Source: an uncultured Aquimarina sp. (GTDB lineage: Bacteria > Bacteroidota > Bacteroidia > Flavobacteriales > Flavobacteriaceae). From it: a stretch of DNA of 64,000 nucleotides. The stretch is from positions 62,001 through 126,000 of the forward strand of contig CANNBP010000002.1 of the NCBI GenBank assembly GCA_947502885.1, in the 5' to 3' direction. The notes below the pieces were generated by a model that saw only the letters and a list, made by a program, of their open reading frames with translations, ran no database searches and was not told where the DNA came from. Positions 29,435 through 39,353 of this stretch are shown one piece after another. How positions within the stretch are numbered: the stretch's first letter is position 1; each line of letters opens with the position of its first letter. Made by a program: the position numbers and the translations under genes.

Positions 29435-29974
29435 ATGAAGAACCTACTTTTACCTGTTATATTTCTACTGTGTTTATTTGCCCAAGCACAAGAGATTAAT
29501 TGGATGACTATGAATGATGCTTTAGAAGCTCAAAAAAAACAACCCAAAAAGATTTTTATGGATGTCTATACAGATTGGTGTGGACCATGTAAACTTTTGG
29601 ATAAAAAGACATTTCATAATAAAGATGTAGTATCCTATGTGAATGAGCATTATTATGCTGTAAAATTTAACGCAGAAGGAACAGAAGAGGTACATTATAA
29701 TGACTTTACTTATACCAATCCAAATTATAATCCAGATAGAAAAGGAAGAAATAGTCAGCATTTTTTTGCAAATGCGCTAAAAATAAGCGCATACCCAAGT
29801 ATGGTGTTTTTTGATGAAAAAGGAAATCTAATTGCACCGGTAGTGGGCTATAAAACTCCAAAACAATTAGAGATTTATCTTAAAATGATCAACAATAATG
29901 ATTATAAAAAATTAACTACTGCAGATGCGTGGCAAAAGTATGAGGCTTCATTTGTAAGTACTTTTGAAAATTAA
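29435..29974 (+). CDS. Secreted thioredoxin-fold protein
   Basis: 179 residues with a signal peptide (MKNLLLPVIFLLCLFAQAQ). Active-site motif WCGPCK with Cys49 and Cys52 and the cis-Pro region ISAYPSMVFFD near residue 125, so a complete thioredoxin fold of the DUF255/thioredoxin_7 type. It contains a Tyr/Asn-rich insertion (YTNPNYNPDRKGRNSQ). Likely a periplasmic thiol-disulfide protein, substrate unknown. It stands alone after the POT operon terminator. Confidence 0.88.
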   Translation: MKNLLLPVIFLLCLFAQAQEINWMTMNDALEAQKKQPKKIFMDVYTDWCGPCKLLDKKTFHNKDVVSYVNEHYYAVKFNAEGTEEVHYNDFTYTNPNYNPDRKGRNSQHFFANALKISAYPSMVFFDEKGNLIAPVVGYKTPKQLEIYLKMINNNDYKKLTTADAWQKYEASFVSTFEN

Positions 29975-30448
29975 CTTATTTAAATTCAATGTTGTTTAGC
30001 AAATGAAATGTATAGGAGTAAATGAAACTATGTCTTTCTTTGAAGTTGAATGATATATATGTTCGTTTTAGCACGTGTAGAGTATAATATGACTTAATGC
30101 TTAAAAGGTGTATTTAAGATTCTGTTTGTTCTTAAGATATAATAAGCTTTGTATTGCAAAATAGAGAGGAAATTTTTAAGTTTAGCATTGAAAATAATTA
30201 ATGATAAACCAAAAATTTTGATGTTATAATACAATTAATTGATAATCTTTTCGTTAGCTGTTTTAAGCATTAAAGTTAATACCCAAATTTAGAGCTTGTA
30301 CCAAAAGTAAAAAACATACTTCAGAAGATATCCAGAAATGTCATTTCGAATATTATATCCCATGAAAAGGATGTTGTAGCAATGATATAGTAAACCTACT
30401 TTGGATCATGATGTATTAAGATTTATTTTTTAAGCTCATTATCTACTT
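29975..30448. other. 474-base intergenic region, no gene seen
   Basis: AT-rich DNA with dense stops in all frames. I found no coding frame, no strong hairpin and no full promoter pair. It may hold the 3' end of the thioredoxin transcript and the promoter for the serine hydrolase. Confidence 0.5.
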
Positions 30449-31714
30449 ATGAAAAAAATAATTGCCATAGTTACCCCCGCTATGCTATTTGTTGCTTTGA
30501 TTTTATCATATGCCGCAACAAACCAGCCCGAAACTTCTAAAGAAACAAAAATTGTTCAGGAAGAATTACCGACAGAAATCCATATTACCGATAGTCATAG
30601 AAAACGTTTAGTAGATTCTATACAAGCGTATTTTCATAAAGCAGTGCAGCAAAAACAAATAGTAGGGGCTGCAGTTACGATTGTAAAATGTGATTCTGTG
30701 ATTTATAAGCAAGGGTATGGTAAAAGAAATGCATCTTTAATGGATGAAGTTGATGACCAGACTGTATTTAGAATAGGGTCAGTGTCCAAAGGTTTTGCAA
30801 GTATATTAGCTGGGATTCACGTTGAAGATGGATTAATAAATTGGGAAGATAAAGTTATCGATTATATACCTGATTTTCAATTACGCAATCAAGAGCAAAC
30901 AAATAAAGTAACCTTATCGCATGTGTTATCGCATACAACAGGTTTACCATATCATAGTTTTACTAATTTAATAGAAGATGGATTACCGGTAATGGCTATA
31001 GCAAGTCGTTTTAAGAGCCTTGCATCTATTGGGCAACCAGGAAGTGTATATAGTTATCAAAATGCGGTATACGCTCTTAGTGGTAAAATTATAGAACAGG
31101 TAACAGGAAGTCCTTTGCAAGATATTATTCAAGATCGAATTTTTAGACCTTTAAATATGTCTACAGCATCTACTAGTTATGAAGCATTGAAAAATTCTAA
31201 CAATATAGCTTTGCCTCATAAGAAAATTCGTCACGGTTGGAGCCCAATGACATTGAATAAAAAATATTTTAATGATGGTATTACCGCTGGCGGTGTAAAT
31301 GCGAGTATTTCGGATATGGGAAAGTGGCTTAAATTTTTATTGGGAAATAATCCTGAGGTAATGATGCCAAATACATTGAGAGATGTGTTTAATCCGGTTA
31401 TAGAGGTTGAAGGTAAAAGTAAGTATTATCAAAAGTGGCCGGGACACTCTAAATCATTCTATGGGCTAGGCTGGAGAGTGCATTCGTTTACCAAGCCTAT
31501 AACAGAAGAGTCACGTACCGTTATTCATCATGGGGGAAGTGTTAATAATTACCGTAGTGAAATAGCAATATACCCAGAAGAGGATTTGGGAATCTGTGTC
31601 CTGTTTAATAGCCCGAATAAAATAGCAAAAGATTGTATTCCAAATATCTACAAAATAATACAAGACATAAAAGAAAGTATAGATAATGAATGCTCTAAAG
31701 TGCAAATTTCTTAG
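30449..31714 (+). CDS. Serine hydrolase of the beta-lactamase/penicillin-binding (class C) fold
   Basis: 421 residues, with an N-terminal hydrophobic segment (about 5-24) acting as signal or anchor. Class C-like motifs: SxxK at Ser111-Val-Ser-Lys114 (IGSVSKGF), YxN at Tyr203-Gln-Asn205, and HHGG near residue 355 in place of KTG. This family includes esterases, D-aminopeptidases and carboxypeptidases; a resistance beta-lactamase role is not implied. It is convergent with comEC, 20 bases apart. Confidence 0.9.
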   Translation: MKKIIAIVTPAMLFVALILSYAATNQPETSKETKIVQEELPTEIHITDSHRKRLVDSIQAYFHKAVQQKQIVGAAVTIVKCDSVIYKQGYGKRNASLMDEVDDQTVFRIGSVSKGFASILAGIHVEDGLINWEDKVIDYIPDFQLRNQEQTNKVTLSHVLSHTTGLPYHSFTNLIEDGLPVMAIASRFKSLASIGQPGSVYSYQNAVYALSGKIIEQVTGSPLQDIIQDRIFRPLNMSTASTSYEALKNSNNIALPHKKIRHGWSPMTLNKKYFNDGITAGGVNASISDMGKWLKFLLGNNPEVMMPNTLRDVFNPVIEVEGKSKYYQKWPGHSKSFYGLGWRVHSFTKPITEESRTVIHHGGSVNNYRSEIAIYPEEDLGICVLFNSPNKIAKDCIPNIYKIIQDIKESIDNECSKVQIS

Positions 31715-31734
31715 TGATTAACAGAGTGTAACTT

Positions 31735-33780
31735 TTATTTTAAGATATAAGCACCTTTTTTATCTGTTCGATGAAAAGGTGTTTTTGATTGTAAGCAACT
31801 TTTTTCCCAGCGATCGAGAAGTGAGGTGTAATTACTTCCATCTGCCACGATTTGTCTTGGTTTAAGACTATCGATCATTCGGTTTAAATTAATTTTTGGA
31901 GAATTGGATAATATAATAACATCAGGCTTCATTGATTCAATGTTATAGATGCCTTGTTGATCTATGATAAGTAGTTGTTGTTTTTTGTAATTATATGTGT
32001 TTTTTAAAGAAACAAGAGAATCTAAGCTTGCCTTATTAGTTGTAAGATAATTGCCGATTAAATAATTTAGATTAGAATTAAAAATAGTGTCACTGCTGTA
32101 GAGTTTAAGTTTTTGATTTTTAAGAACTCCAATTGTACTCATATAATGCCTGTGAAAGACAATTAATTCATTAGATCTAGAGGACTTATGTTTCTCATAG
32201 CTTAGAACTAGTAAAATCGCAGTAATACTTAATAGTGCCAAACGAACTCTTTTCATATGAAGCTTTTGGAACATTAATATGAACGTTATTAATGCGAAAT
32301 AAGAAACGATAAGCATATTTACTGAGAAAGGAATGTTTTTAAGAATCCAGGCATCTTGATGAGCTACCCAGCCTACAACGTTGTTCATGAAATCAATACA
32401 TTTCGCTAATAACATTACGATTATCTCAGGTAAAAGATCTACAAGTGATAGTAGTATTACAGAAAACCCTAATACAAGAACCCCTCCTAAAAACGGAATA
32501 ATAATAAGGTTAGATATAAAGAAAAGGATAGGGAATTGATGAAAATAAAATAGGATAAGTGGTAGTAATCCTAATTGGGCGGCAATAGTAACTGTAAAGG
32601 TTTGCCAGATTTTCTTATCTATAAAAAATTTTGGTTTGTAGAGTTTATCTAACTTAGGTTGGATCCAAACAATTGCAAAAACGGCCAAATAACTTAATTG
32701 AAAACCGGCTGAAAATAAATATTGTGGGTTGAAACACAATAGAATAAAAGCAGATATAAACAATGAGTTGTAAGTATTGAACTCAGATTTAATTTGTACT
32801 GCTATGGCTAGAAACGAAAACATGGTAACGGCTCTTAGAATTGATGGAGAAAATCCCGCAATGCCTGCAAAGCACCAAAGAAACAGAAGAATAAAGATTA
32901 GTTTTATTGTTTTTCCATATTTTTTGATGCTCTCAAGGGGGTGCAATAAAAAGTTTAGGATATACAAGAGTATACCAATGTGTAATCCAGACATAGCCAA
33001 AATATGAATAGCCCCAGCATCTCTATACTGTTTAAAGGTTTCTTGACTAATGTTTTGTCTTTGACCTAATAATAAAGCGTTTATAATAGACAATTGTTTA
33101 GAGGTGATATTGTAGGAGGATAGTTTAGTGTTGATGTGGTTTCGTATTTGATGAGCTAAGTGTGTGCTTGTTTTTTCTGTAGTGTTATGTTGTAGTAAAC
33201 GATCAAATGATACCGTGGCACGGTGATAAATATATCGTTTACTAAGGTAGTTTGAATAATCAAATTGATTAGGATTCAATGGCTTAGGTGTAGATTCCAA
33301 TTGAGTACATGTGATATAGGTACTGCCAACATCTAAAAGTTGAGAAGAATCTTTTCTTTGAGTTCTAATTAAAAGTAATCCCTTGGCCTTTTTATTATGG
33401 ATTCGTTTTATAGAAGCAATATAAACATTATAGAAAGAAGTGGGTTTTAATCTTTCTTTGATCGAAAACTGAATTCCTATTGAATTTTCGGCATTTTTGT
33501 GTGGTATAAAATGGGTGTAATGATTGGGGTAATTTTTTGGGTGATGAACTTTTGTTAATGTTAATCCAAAAAGAATGAATGAAATAATTGCTGCAACTGT
33601 AAATATATAGGTCTTAGAAAATGGTTTGTCAACCATCTTCCAAATTATGAAAAGAGCACAAATTGACGAGAATAAACCAATCAGTGTTGTCGAAACCTTT
33701 ATTTCTAAAGAACTACCTAATAATATACCCAGTATAGTTGAAATGGTTATAACTATAAATGGGATATTTAGAAACTTCAT
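31735..33780 (-). CDS. comEC: ComEC/Rec2-family DNA-uptake channel protein
   Basis: 681 residues. In competent bacteria ComEC carries single-stranded DNA across the inner membrane. The N-terminus has hydrophobic helices and a DUF4131-type domain; the central competence domain contains LLLGQRQNISQETFKQYRDAG followed by HILAMSGLHIGILLYIL, the family signature. The C-terminal third corresponds to the metallo-beta-lactamase part but shows no HxHxDH metal motif, as often in Bacteroidota. It follows the C40 lipoprotein gene by 11 bases. Confidence 0.9.
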   Translation of the reverse strand: MKFLNIPFIVITISTILGILLGSSLEIKVSTTLIGLFSSICALFIIWKMVDKPFSKTYIFTVAAIISFILFGLTLTKVHHPKNYPNHYTHFIPHKNAENSIGIQFSIKERLKPTSFYNVYIASIKRIHNKKAKGLLLIRTQRKDSSQLLDVGSTYITCTQLESTPKPLNPNQFDYSNYLSKRYIYHRATVSFDRLLQHNTTEKTSTHLAHQIRNHINTKLSSYNITSKQLSIINALLLGQRQNISQETFKQYRDAGAIHILAMSGLHIGILLYILNFLLHPLESIKKYGKTIKLIFILLFLWCFAGIAGFSPSILRAVTMFSFLAIAVQIKSEFNTYNSLFISAFILLCFNPQYLFSAGFQLSYLAVFAIVWIQPKLDKLYKPKFFIDKKIWQTFTVTIAAQLGLLPLILFYFHQFPILFFISNLIIIPFLGGVLVLGFSVILLSLVDLLPEIIVMLLAKCIDFMNNVVGWVAHQDAWILKNIPFSVNMLIVSYFALITFILMFQKLHMKRVRLALLSITAILLVLSYEKHKSSRSNELIVFHRHYMSTIGVLKNQKLKLYSSDTIFNSNLNYLIGNYLTTNKASLDSLVSLKNTYNYKKQQLLIIDQQGIYNIESMKPDVIILSNSPKINLNRMIDSLKPRQIVADGSNYTSLLDRWEKSCLQSKTPFHRTDKKGAYILK

Positions 33781-33791
33781 TACACTTAAGG

Positions 33792-34274
33792 CTATAGTAC
33801 TCTTCTAGCACCAGCAAAACACTTGCGCCAGTATTTTTCATCTAAGCTTGATACAATAACTCCTTTAGAAGATGAAGAATGAATAAATTTTATGACTCCT
33901 TTAATAGTAACAACTAATCCTACATGAGAAATTGCATTTTTCCTTTTATTGGTTTTGAAAAATAACAAATCCCCTGGAACAACTTTTTTTAAAGATATAG
34001 ATTTACCTTGAGTTGCCATATTTTTGGAAGTTCTAGGAAGAACAATATTATCTTTTTTAAAAGCAGTATAAACTAAACCAGAACAATCCATACCTTTTTT
34101 TGATGTTCCTCCAAATTTATAACGAGTACCTTTATATCCAAGAGCAGTTTTAATGATGGATTTGGTTTTAGATTTTACATGTGTTTTTGTTTTAGAACTA
34201 CTTATAACAGTTTTCTTACTTCCTCCACAGGATATAAGTGTTATGGTTAAGAGTAAGAGTAGTATTCTTTTCAT
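33792..34274 (-). CDS. C40 NlpC/P60-family lipoprotein, cell-wall endopeptidase
   Basis: 160 residues from ATG 34274. That start gives a lipoprotein signal (MKRILLLLLTITLISC, lipobox Cys16); a longer frame adds a non-signal stretch. NlpC/P60 catalytic triad: Cys64 (DCSGLVY), His117 (SHVGLV) and His132 (IHSS). Such enzymes cut peptide stems of peptidoglycan, often between D-Glu and diaminopimelate. A Ser/Lys/Thr-rich linker (20-40) tethers it to the membrane. Operon with comEC. Confidence 0.92.
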   Translation of the reverse strand: MKRILLLLLTITLISCGGSKKTVISSSKTKTHVKSKTKSIIKTALGYKGTRYKFGGTSKKGMDCSGLVYTAFKKDNIVLPRTSKNMATQGKSISLKKVVPGDLLFFKTNKRKNAISHVGLVVTIKGVIKFIHSSSSKGVIVSSLDEKYWRKCFAGARRVL

Positions 34275-34555
34275 TAGAAATGGGTTTAACACAAAGTACG
34301 TGATTTTGGGGTACAATTTCAAAAAAATGGAAATCTTGTAATTTTTTTATTGAATTTTTTTTTTTGAGAACCGTGTTGTGTATGGATGCCTCGTTTTACA
34401 GTATATTCGGGGAAATTTTCTGTTAAAATAAACTTAAATTTTCTTAATATTTTCTTTATAAATTACGTAAAAACCATAATTCACCGATGTTTTTAGCTTA
34501 AAAAGTAGTATATTATACCATATTATTAACTGGTAATCAATAAGATATATATTAG

Positions 34556-36772
34556 ATGAAAGAGAAGGCGTTGTTATTTAGTGTTTGTTTAATCGTCCAT
34601 TTTGTAGGAATTTCCTTGGCTGCTCAAAGCCTTTCTAAGAATATTACCCCGGATAGTGTTGAACGAATTTTAGAAAAATCATCAGAATCATTGTATGATC
34701 TATATGATCCTGATCACGAACAAAGTGTTTACTATCTAGAACTGGCAGAAAGTCTGGTTAAAGATGTAGATGACCCTAAATTAAAGATATTGGTAAATCG
34801 CTATAGGATAGGCTTTCAGCTCGAAATAGGTGATACTTTGGTTATTCAAGAGTATTTACGTAAAAATTTATCGCTAATTACAGATGTAGATGATAAAAGA
34901 GAGCTAGGTTTATACTATGAACAAATTGGTGTATTAAAATCAATTGAAGAAAAAGATGAAGAGGAGTATACAGCATATTCTAAGGCTTATGAATTATTAA
35001 CAGAGTATGGAGAGAAAAAAGATCTAATAGATGCTAATTATAATCTTAGTTTAATAAGTAGAAGGAGAGGAGAGTGGAAAAAAACTATTGATTATGCGTT
35101 GATTGCATTACAGCTTATTGAAGAAACAAAAATTAAAGAAGATAGAAGAGTTAACTTATATGCATATATGGCAAAAGCTTATTTTAGTCTCGACGAGAAT
35201 GAAAAAGCAGAAGCTTATTTTGCAAAAGTAGAAGAAGATGAATTGCTCAAAAAAGAAACGTATGATTTTCTTGGTTACTTTCATGCGTTAAAAGGTCGGT
35301 ATTATAGAAAAATTAAGGAATTTGATAAAGCTTCTATAAGTTATAGAGAATCGTGTATTTACTATTATAAGCATGCTCTTGAAAGAACAAAAACGGTTAG
35401 TTCATCATTGGCTTTGGCGAGTAAATTAAAGCTGAAAGAAGAAGAGAATAAAAGGATTATAATTGAAAATGAGCTAAAGGCTGAGCAATTAAGAAATAGT
35501 CGTTATATCATTTTGGTGAGCATATTGGTAATTATAGGTTTGGTTCTAGTGAGTATGATCCAATACAGATCATCTTTTTATAAAACAAAAATTAATCGAC
35601 TATTAAATAGAAATTACAAAAAACTGATCGAGGCTAATCGAAAAGTAGATAAGGCTTTAGAGGTTAAGTCAGAGTTTTTAGATTCTGTGACTCATGAGCT
35701 CTTAACGCCATTAAATACGATAAAAGGAACAACATTTCTATTGCAAAAAGAAAAATTATCAACTCAACAGATCAATCAAATTAAGTTGATTAATCTTTCA
35801 AGTGATTATTTATTGAACTTAATTAATGATGTAATACACTTAAACGATCTTGAAAGCGGAGAATTAGAGTTAAAGAATGAAGATTTTGACTTAAAAATAC
35901 TGCTCAATAACTTGATTGATTCTTCTGTAATGATGAAAAATAATACCAATTTGATTCATAGAAATATTGATGATGATATTCCAAAAAATTTAAAAGGAGA
36001 TGTACTTAAAGTCTCACAGGTTTTTCTTAATATATTGGATAATGCTATAAAATTCACCAAAAACGGAGATATTTATATTAATATATCATTAGTTTCCAAA
36101 TCTCAAAATAAGGCAAAAGTAAAGTTTGAAATAAGGGATACAGGGATAGGGATGTCTAAAGAACAAACTAGTAAAGCTTTTGAGGCATTTCATCAAGGCT
36201 CTGTTAAAATTAACAGAGAATATGGTGGTACCGGTTTAGGGCTGTCAATAGTTAAAAAAATATTAAAATTAAAAGGAAGCGATGTAGTTTTAAAATCAAA
36301 ACCGGAAAAAGGAACTACAGTTTCTTTTGCGATCGATTTTGATTTTTATATACCGGCTTTAGAGCATATTATTTCTCGAAAAAAGAAGATTAATGGATCA
36401 TCTCCAGATATTAGTATTTTGTTAGTAGAGGATAATAAAGTGAATCAATTGATTACAGAAAAAATAATTTCGAATTACGGTTTTGACTGCGATTCAGCAA
36501 ATGATGGAGAAGAAGCAGTAGAAATGGTGAAAAAAAATAAGTACTCCCTTGTTTTGATGGATATAATGATGCCTAGAATGGATGGTTTTGAGGCAACCAA
36601 GTTCATAAAAACGTTTAATAGTAAATTGCCAATTGTAGCCTTAACGGCTATATCAGAAAAATTAAATAAAGAAAGATTTAATGAAGTAGGGATATTTACA
36701 GTGTTACCTAAACCAGTAAAGCCAGATTTGCTTTATGAAACTATTATGAGTCATTGTAATAATTTTGCATAG
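34556..36772 (+). CDS. Hybrid histidine kinase with TPR sensor (paralogue A)
   Basis: 738 residues. Signal peptide (about 1-22, ends SLAAQS), a TPR-like helical extracytoplasmic region (about 60-300), one transmembrane helix (about 317-337, ILVSILVIIGLVLVSMI), a coiled-coil linker, HisKA with phospho-acceptor His380 in THELLTPLNTI, HATPase with NILDNAIKFT and GGTGLGLSIVKK, then a receiver domain (about 617-738) with Asp669 in LVLMDIMMPRMDGFEA. The H-box reads HELLTPLN rather than HELRTPLN. No DNA-binding domain or partner response regulator is adjacent. The signal is unknown. It is followed by a close paralogue of the same architecture. Confidence 0.92.
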   Translation: MKEKALLFSVCLIVHFVGISLAAQSLSKNITPDSVERILEKSSESLYDLYDPDHEQSVYYLELAESLVKDVDDPKLKILVNRYRIGFQLEIGDTLVIQEYLRKNLSLITDVDDKRELGLYYEQIGVLKSIEEKDEEEYTAYSKAYELLTEYGEKKDLIDANYNLSLISRRRGEWKKTIDYALIALQLIEETKIKEDRRVNLYAYMAKAYFSLDENEKAEAYFAKVEEDELLKKETYDFLGYFHALKGRYYRKIKEFDKASISYRESCIYYYKHALERTKTVSSSLALASKLKLKEEENKRIIIENELKAEQLRNSRYIILVSILVIIGLVLVSMIQYRSSFYKTKINRLLNRNYKKLIEANRKVDKALEVKSEFLDSVTHELLTPLNTIKGTTFLLQKEKLSTQQINQIKLINLSSDYLLNLINDVIHLNDLESGELELKNEDFDLKILLNNLIDSSVMMKNNTNLIHRNIDDDIPKNLKGDVLKVSQVFLNILDNAIKFTKNGDIYINISLVSKSQNKAKVKFEIRDTGIGMSKEQTSKAFEAFHQGSVKINREYGGTGLGLSIVKKILKLKGSDVVLKSKPEKGTTVSFAIDFDFYIPALEHIISRKKKINGSSPDISILLVEDNKVNQLITEKIISNYGFDCDSANDGEEAVEMVKKNKYSLVLMDIMMPRMDGFEATKFIKTFNSKLPIVALTAISEKLNKERFNEVGIFTVLPKPVKPDLLYETIMSHCNNFA

Positions 36773-37135
36773 AATGCACCGAATATAATTATCGCTTTAT
36801 TGTATTGAAATCAAGTGTTTTGTAAAAGTAATTACAAAAATTATGGGACTACATTGAAAGGGATTTTTATCATAGTAATGTTTTTATAAAATAATATTTA
36901 GCGCACAATACAACCAAGTCAATGCTTAATAAGTGAAGAAAACTTAGCTTTCTTAATAATTTTGACTTTTATATTTAATACCAAAAAAGATGTGATGTTT
37001 TATCAAAAAGGGGGAAAAATCATCATAGATCTTTTTTGGTGTTGTGCGTTAAAACCCTATTAATATTAAGCCTTTAGTGTATATAATGGCGTTTTTTTTA
37101 CTATTTTTACTTGTTAATCAGTAAGATATCATAAG
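36773..37135. other. 363-base spacer between kinase paralogues with nested inverted repeats
   Basis: No gene is seen. Two nested inverted repeats are visible: CGCACAA (36902-36908) with TTGTGCG (37042-37048), and inside it ACCAAAAAAGAT (36980-36991) with ATCTTTTTTGGT (37029-37040), continued by GATG with CATC. The right inner arm holds a T6 run, so a weak terminator for the first kinase is possible. The last 30 bases before the second kinase resemble the leader of the first. Confidence 0.5.
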
Positions 37136-39346
37136 ATGAATATGAAGGTGTTGCTAAATATTATCTTTTTGTTTGTTCATTTTATCTGTATTTCTCAGAT
37201 ATCTTATAGTTCCAGTAGTATAATTCCTCGAGATAGTATTCTTAAAATTTTAGAAAAATCAAAAGAGTATCTTGTTAGACTTTCTGATCCTAATCATGGT
37301 AAAGGTATTCGCCTTCTTGACTTAGCAGAAAACCTAACAGATACTATGAATGATACTAATTTAAAAATTCTTGTTAATCGTCATAGATTGGGTTACTATT
37401 TAACGATAAGGGATACAGCTATGGCAAAAGAGTATCTCAAAAAAAACTTAATACTCATAAAACAAATTAATGATAAAAGAGAATTGGGTTTGTATTATGA
37501 GGGTTTAGGAATAGTAGCATCTTTTAAGAAAGGTACAGAAGGTGAAACTGAAGCTTTTGAAACGGCTAGTGAATTATTGAATAAATATGGAGAGAAAAGA
37601 GATCTAATTGATGCAAATTATAACCTAGGGATTATTTATAAAAGGAAAGGAGAATGGCAAAATTCTATTGACCACTCTTTGATTTCATTAAATGCTATAG
37701 AAGATACTGGAGAAAAAAAGAATAGAAGGAAGTATTTGTATATACATTTGGCAGAGTGCTTTATTCGTTTAAATAAGTATGAAGATGCAAAAGCATATTT
37801 AACTAAGATCAAGACAGATGAGTATTTTAAAATAAAAGACCTTCGTTTTTTGGGTTTCTTTTATAAAGTACAAGGGTTATATTATGAAGCGAATAAGAAT
37901 TATTACCTTGCTTCTCAATATTATCAAAAATCATCTGATAAGTTTTACGAATACGGTTTTAATAGAAGTAAACAAATTAGCGCATCACTGGGTTTAGCAA
38001 GTCGGTTAAAGCTTAATGAAGAAGAAAATAAAAGAATACGGGTAGAGAATAAACTTAATGCAGAACAACTTCAGAACGATAAATATGTTATTTTACTTGG
38101 GGCTCTGGTTATTCTTGGTTTAATTATCATGAGTATTAGTCAGTACAGATCATCAGTATTTAAAACAAGGACAAATAAACTGCTCCATGAAAATAACAAA
38201 AAACTTTTTAAAACAGGTCAGAAATTAGACAAAGCATTAAAAGCCAAGTCAGATTTTATGGACTCTGTCACCCATGAGTTATTAACGCCTTTAAATACTA
38301 TAAAAGGTATTTCATTCCTACTTAGAAAAGAAAAATTAACTCCAAAGCAACAAGATAAAGTTAAGCTATTAAGTTCCTCAAGTGATCATTTGCTAAGCCT
38401 AATTAATAAAGTTATTGATCTTAATGTGTTAGAAAAAGATGAAGCACAACTTAACAAAGAAGAGTTTGATTTAAAGACATTAATGTACGGTATAGTAGAT
38501 TCTTTAACAACTGGAAGAGCAACAACAAACACTTTACATGTTAAAATAGACGAAACAATCCCTGATGTTTTAGAAGGCGATATTCTTAAGATTTCGCAAG
38601 TCGTTATTAATATCTTGAGCAATTCGTTAAAGTTTACAAAGGATGGAGATATTTATTTTCAAGTTTCTTTGGTTGCTACCGTAGGGGGACAATCAAAAGT
38701 TAAATTTCATATTTGGGACACAGGTATTGGGATGTCTAAAAAACAAAAAGCAAACGTTTTTGATAAGTTTAAACAAGGGTCTGTTAAAATTAATAGGCAA
38801 TATGGAGGTACTGGACTTGGGTTAACCATAGTAAAAAAGATTCTTGATCTTTATAATAGCGAGATAAATATAGACTCTAGATTAAGAAAAGGAACTTCTG
38901 TAGACTTTTCTATAGATTTTGATTTGCCGTTAAAAAGTAAATTAAAATATCAAAAAAATGGTGCTGCGAAAGCTTCGGGCAAAGATATAAGTGATGTTAA
39001 TATTTTGTTAGTAGAAGATAATAAGGTGAATCAATTAATTGTGAAAAAGATAATTTCTGACTATGGATTTGGGTGTGATTCTGCAAATGATGGAGAAGAA
39101 GCAGTAGCCATGGTTAAAGAGAATAAGTATTCTTTGATTTTGATGGATATTATGATGCCGCGAATGGATGGTTTTGAAGCAACTAGATTTATAAAATCTT
39201 TTAATAAAACGATACCTATAGTAGCTCTTACAGCTATATCAGAAAGATTAAATAAAGAAAAATTTAATGAAGTAGGGATTCTTAAAATATTAAATAAACC
39301 TGTGAATCCAGAACTTCTGTATGAAACTATAATCGAGTATAAATAA
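37136..39346 (+). CDS. Hybrid histidine kinase with TPR sensor (paralogue B)
   Basis: 736 residues, same layout as the preceding gene: signal peptide (1-21), TPR-like region, one transmembrane helix (about 317-337, VILLGALVILGLIIMSI), HisKA with His380 (THELLTPLNTIKGISFLL), HATPase (NILSNSLKFT, GGTGLGLTIVKK) and receiver domain with Asp671 (LILMDIMMPRMDGFEA). The receiver and the N-terminal sensor keep long shared stretches (YGEKRDLIDANYNLG against YGEKKDLIDANYNLS), so this is a tandem duplication. It ends 7 bases before the convergent lpxB stop. No output regulator adjoins. Confidence 0.92.
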   Translation: MNMKVLLNIIFLFVHFICISQISYSSSSIIPRDSILKILEKSKEYLVRLSDPNHGKGIRLLDLAENLTDTMNDTNLKILVNRHRLGYYLTIRDTAMAKEYLKKNLILIKQINDKRELGLYYEGLGIVASFKKGTEGETEAFETASELLNKYGEKRDLIDANYNLGIIYKRKGEWQNSIDHSLISLNAIEDTGEKKNRRKYLYIHLAECFIRLNKYEDAKAYLTKIKTDEYFKIKDLRFLGFFYKVQGLYYEANKNYYLASQYYQKSSDKFYEYGFNRSKQISASLGLASRLKLNEEENKRIRVENKLNAEQLQNDKYVILLGALVILGLIIMSISQYRSSVFKTRTNKLLHENNKKLFKTGQKLDKALKAKSDFMDSVTHELLTPLNTIKGISFLLRKEKLTPKQQDKVKLLSSSSDHLLSLINKVIDLNVLEKDEAQLNKEEFDLKTLMYGIVDSLTTGRATTNTLHVKIDETIPDVLEGDILKISQVVINILSNSLKFTKDGDIYFQVSLVATVGGQSKVKFHIWDTGIGMSKKQKANVFDKFKQGSVKINRQYGGTGLGLTIVKKILDLYNSEINIDSRLRKGTSVDFSIDFDLPLKSKLKYQKNGAAKASGKDISDVNILLVEDNKVNQLIVKKIISDYGFGCDSANDGEEAVAMVKENKYSLILMDIMMPRMDGFEATRFIKSFNKTIPIVALTAISERLNKEKFNEVGILKILNKPVNPELLYETIIEYK

Positions 39347-39353
39347 AACCTTG

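Noticed and set aside
30449..31714. Class C beta-lactamase resistance gene
   Set aside because: The motifs fit the wider serine hydrolase family (HHGG instead of KTG), and there is no AmpR or resistance context.
31735..33780. ComEC as truncated because its C-terminus lacks a metallo-beta-lactamase metal motif
   Set aside because: The frame is intact and the C-terminal region keeps its length; degenerate C-domains are usual in this phylum.
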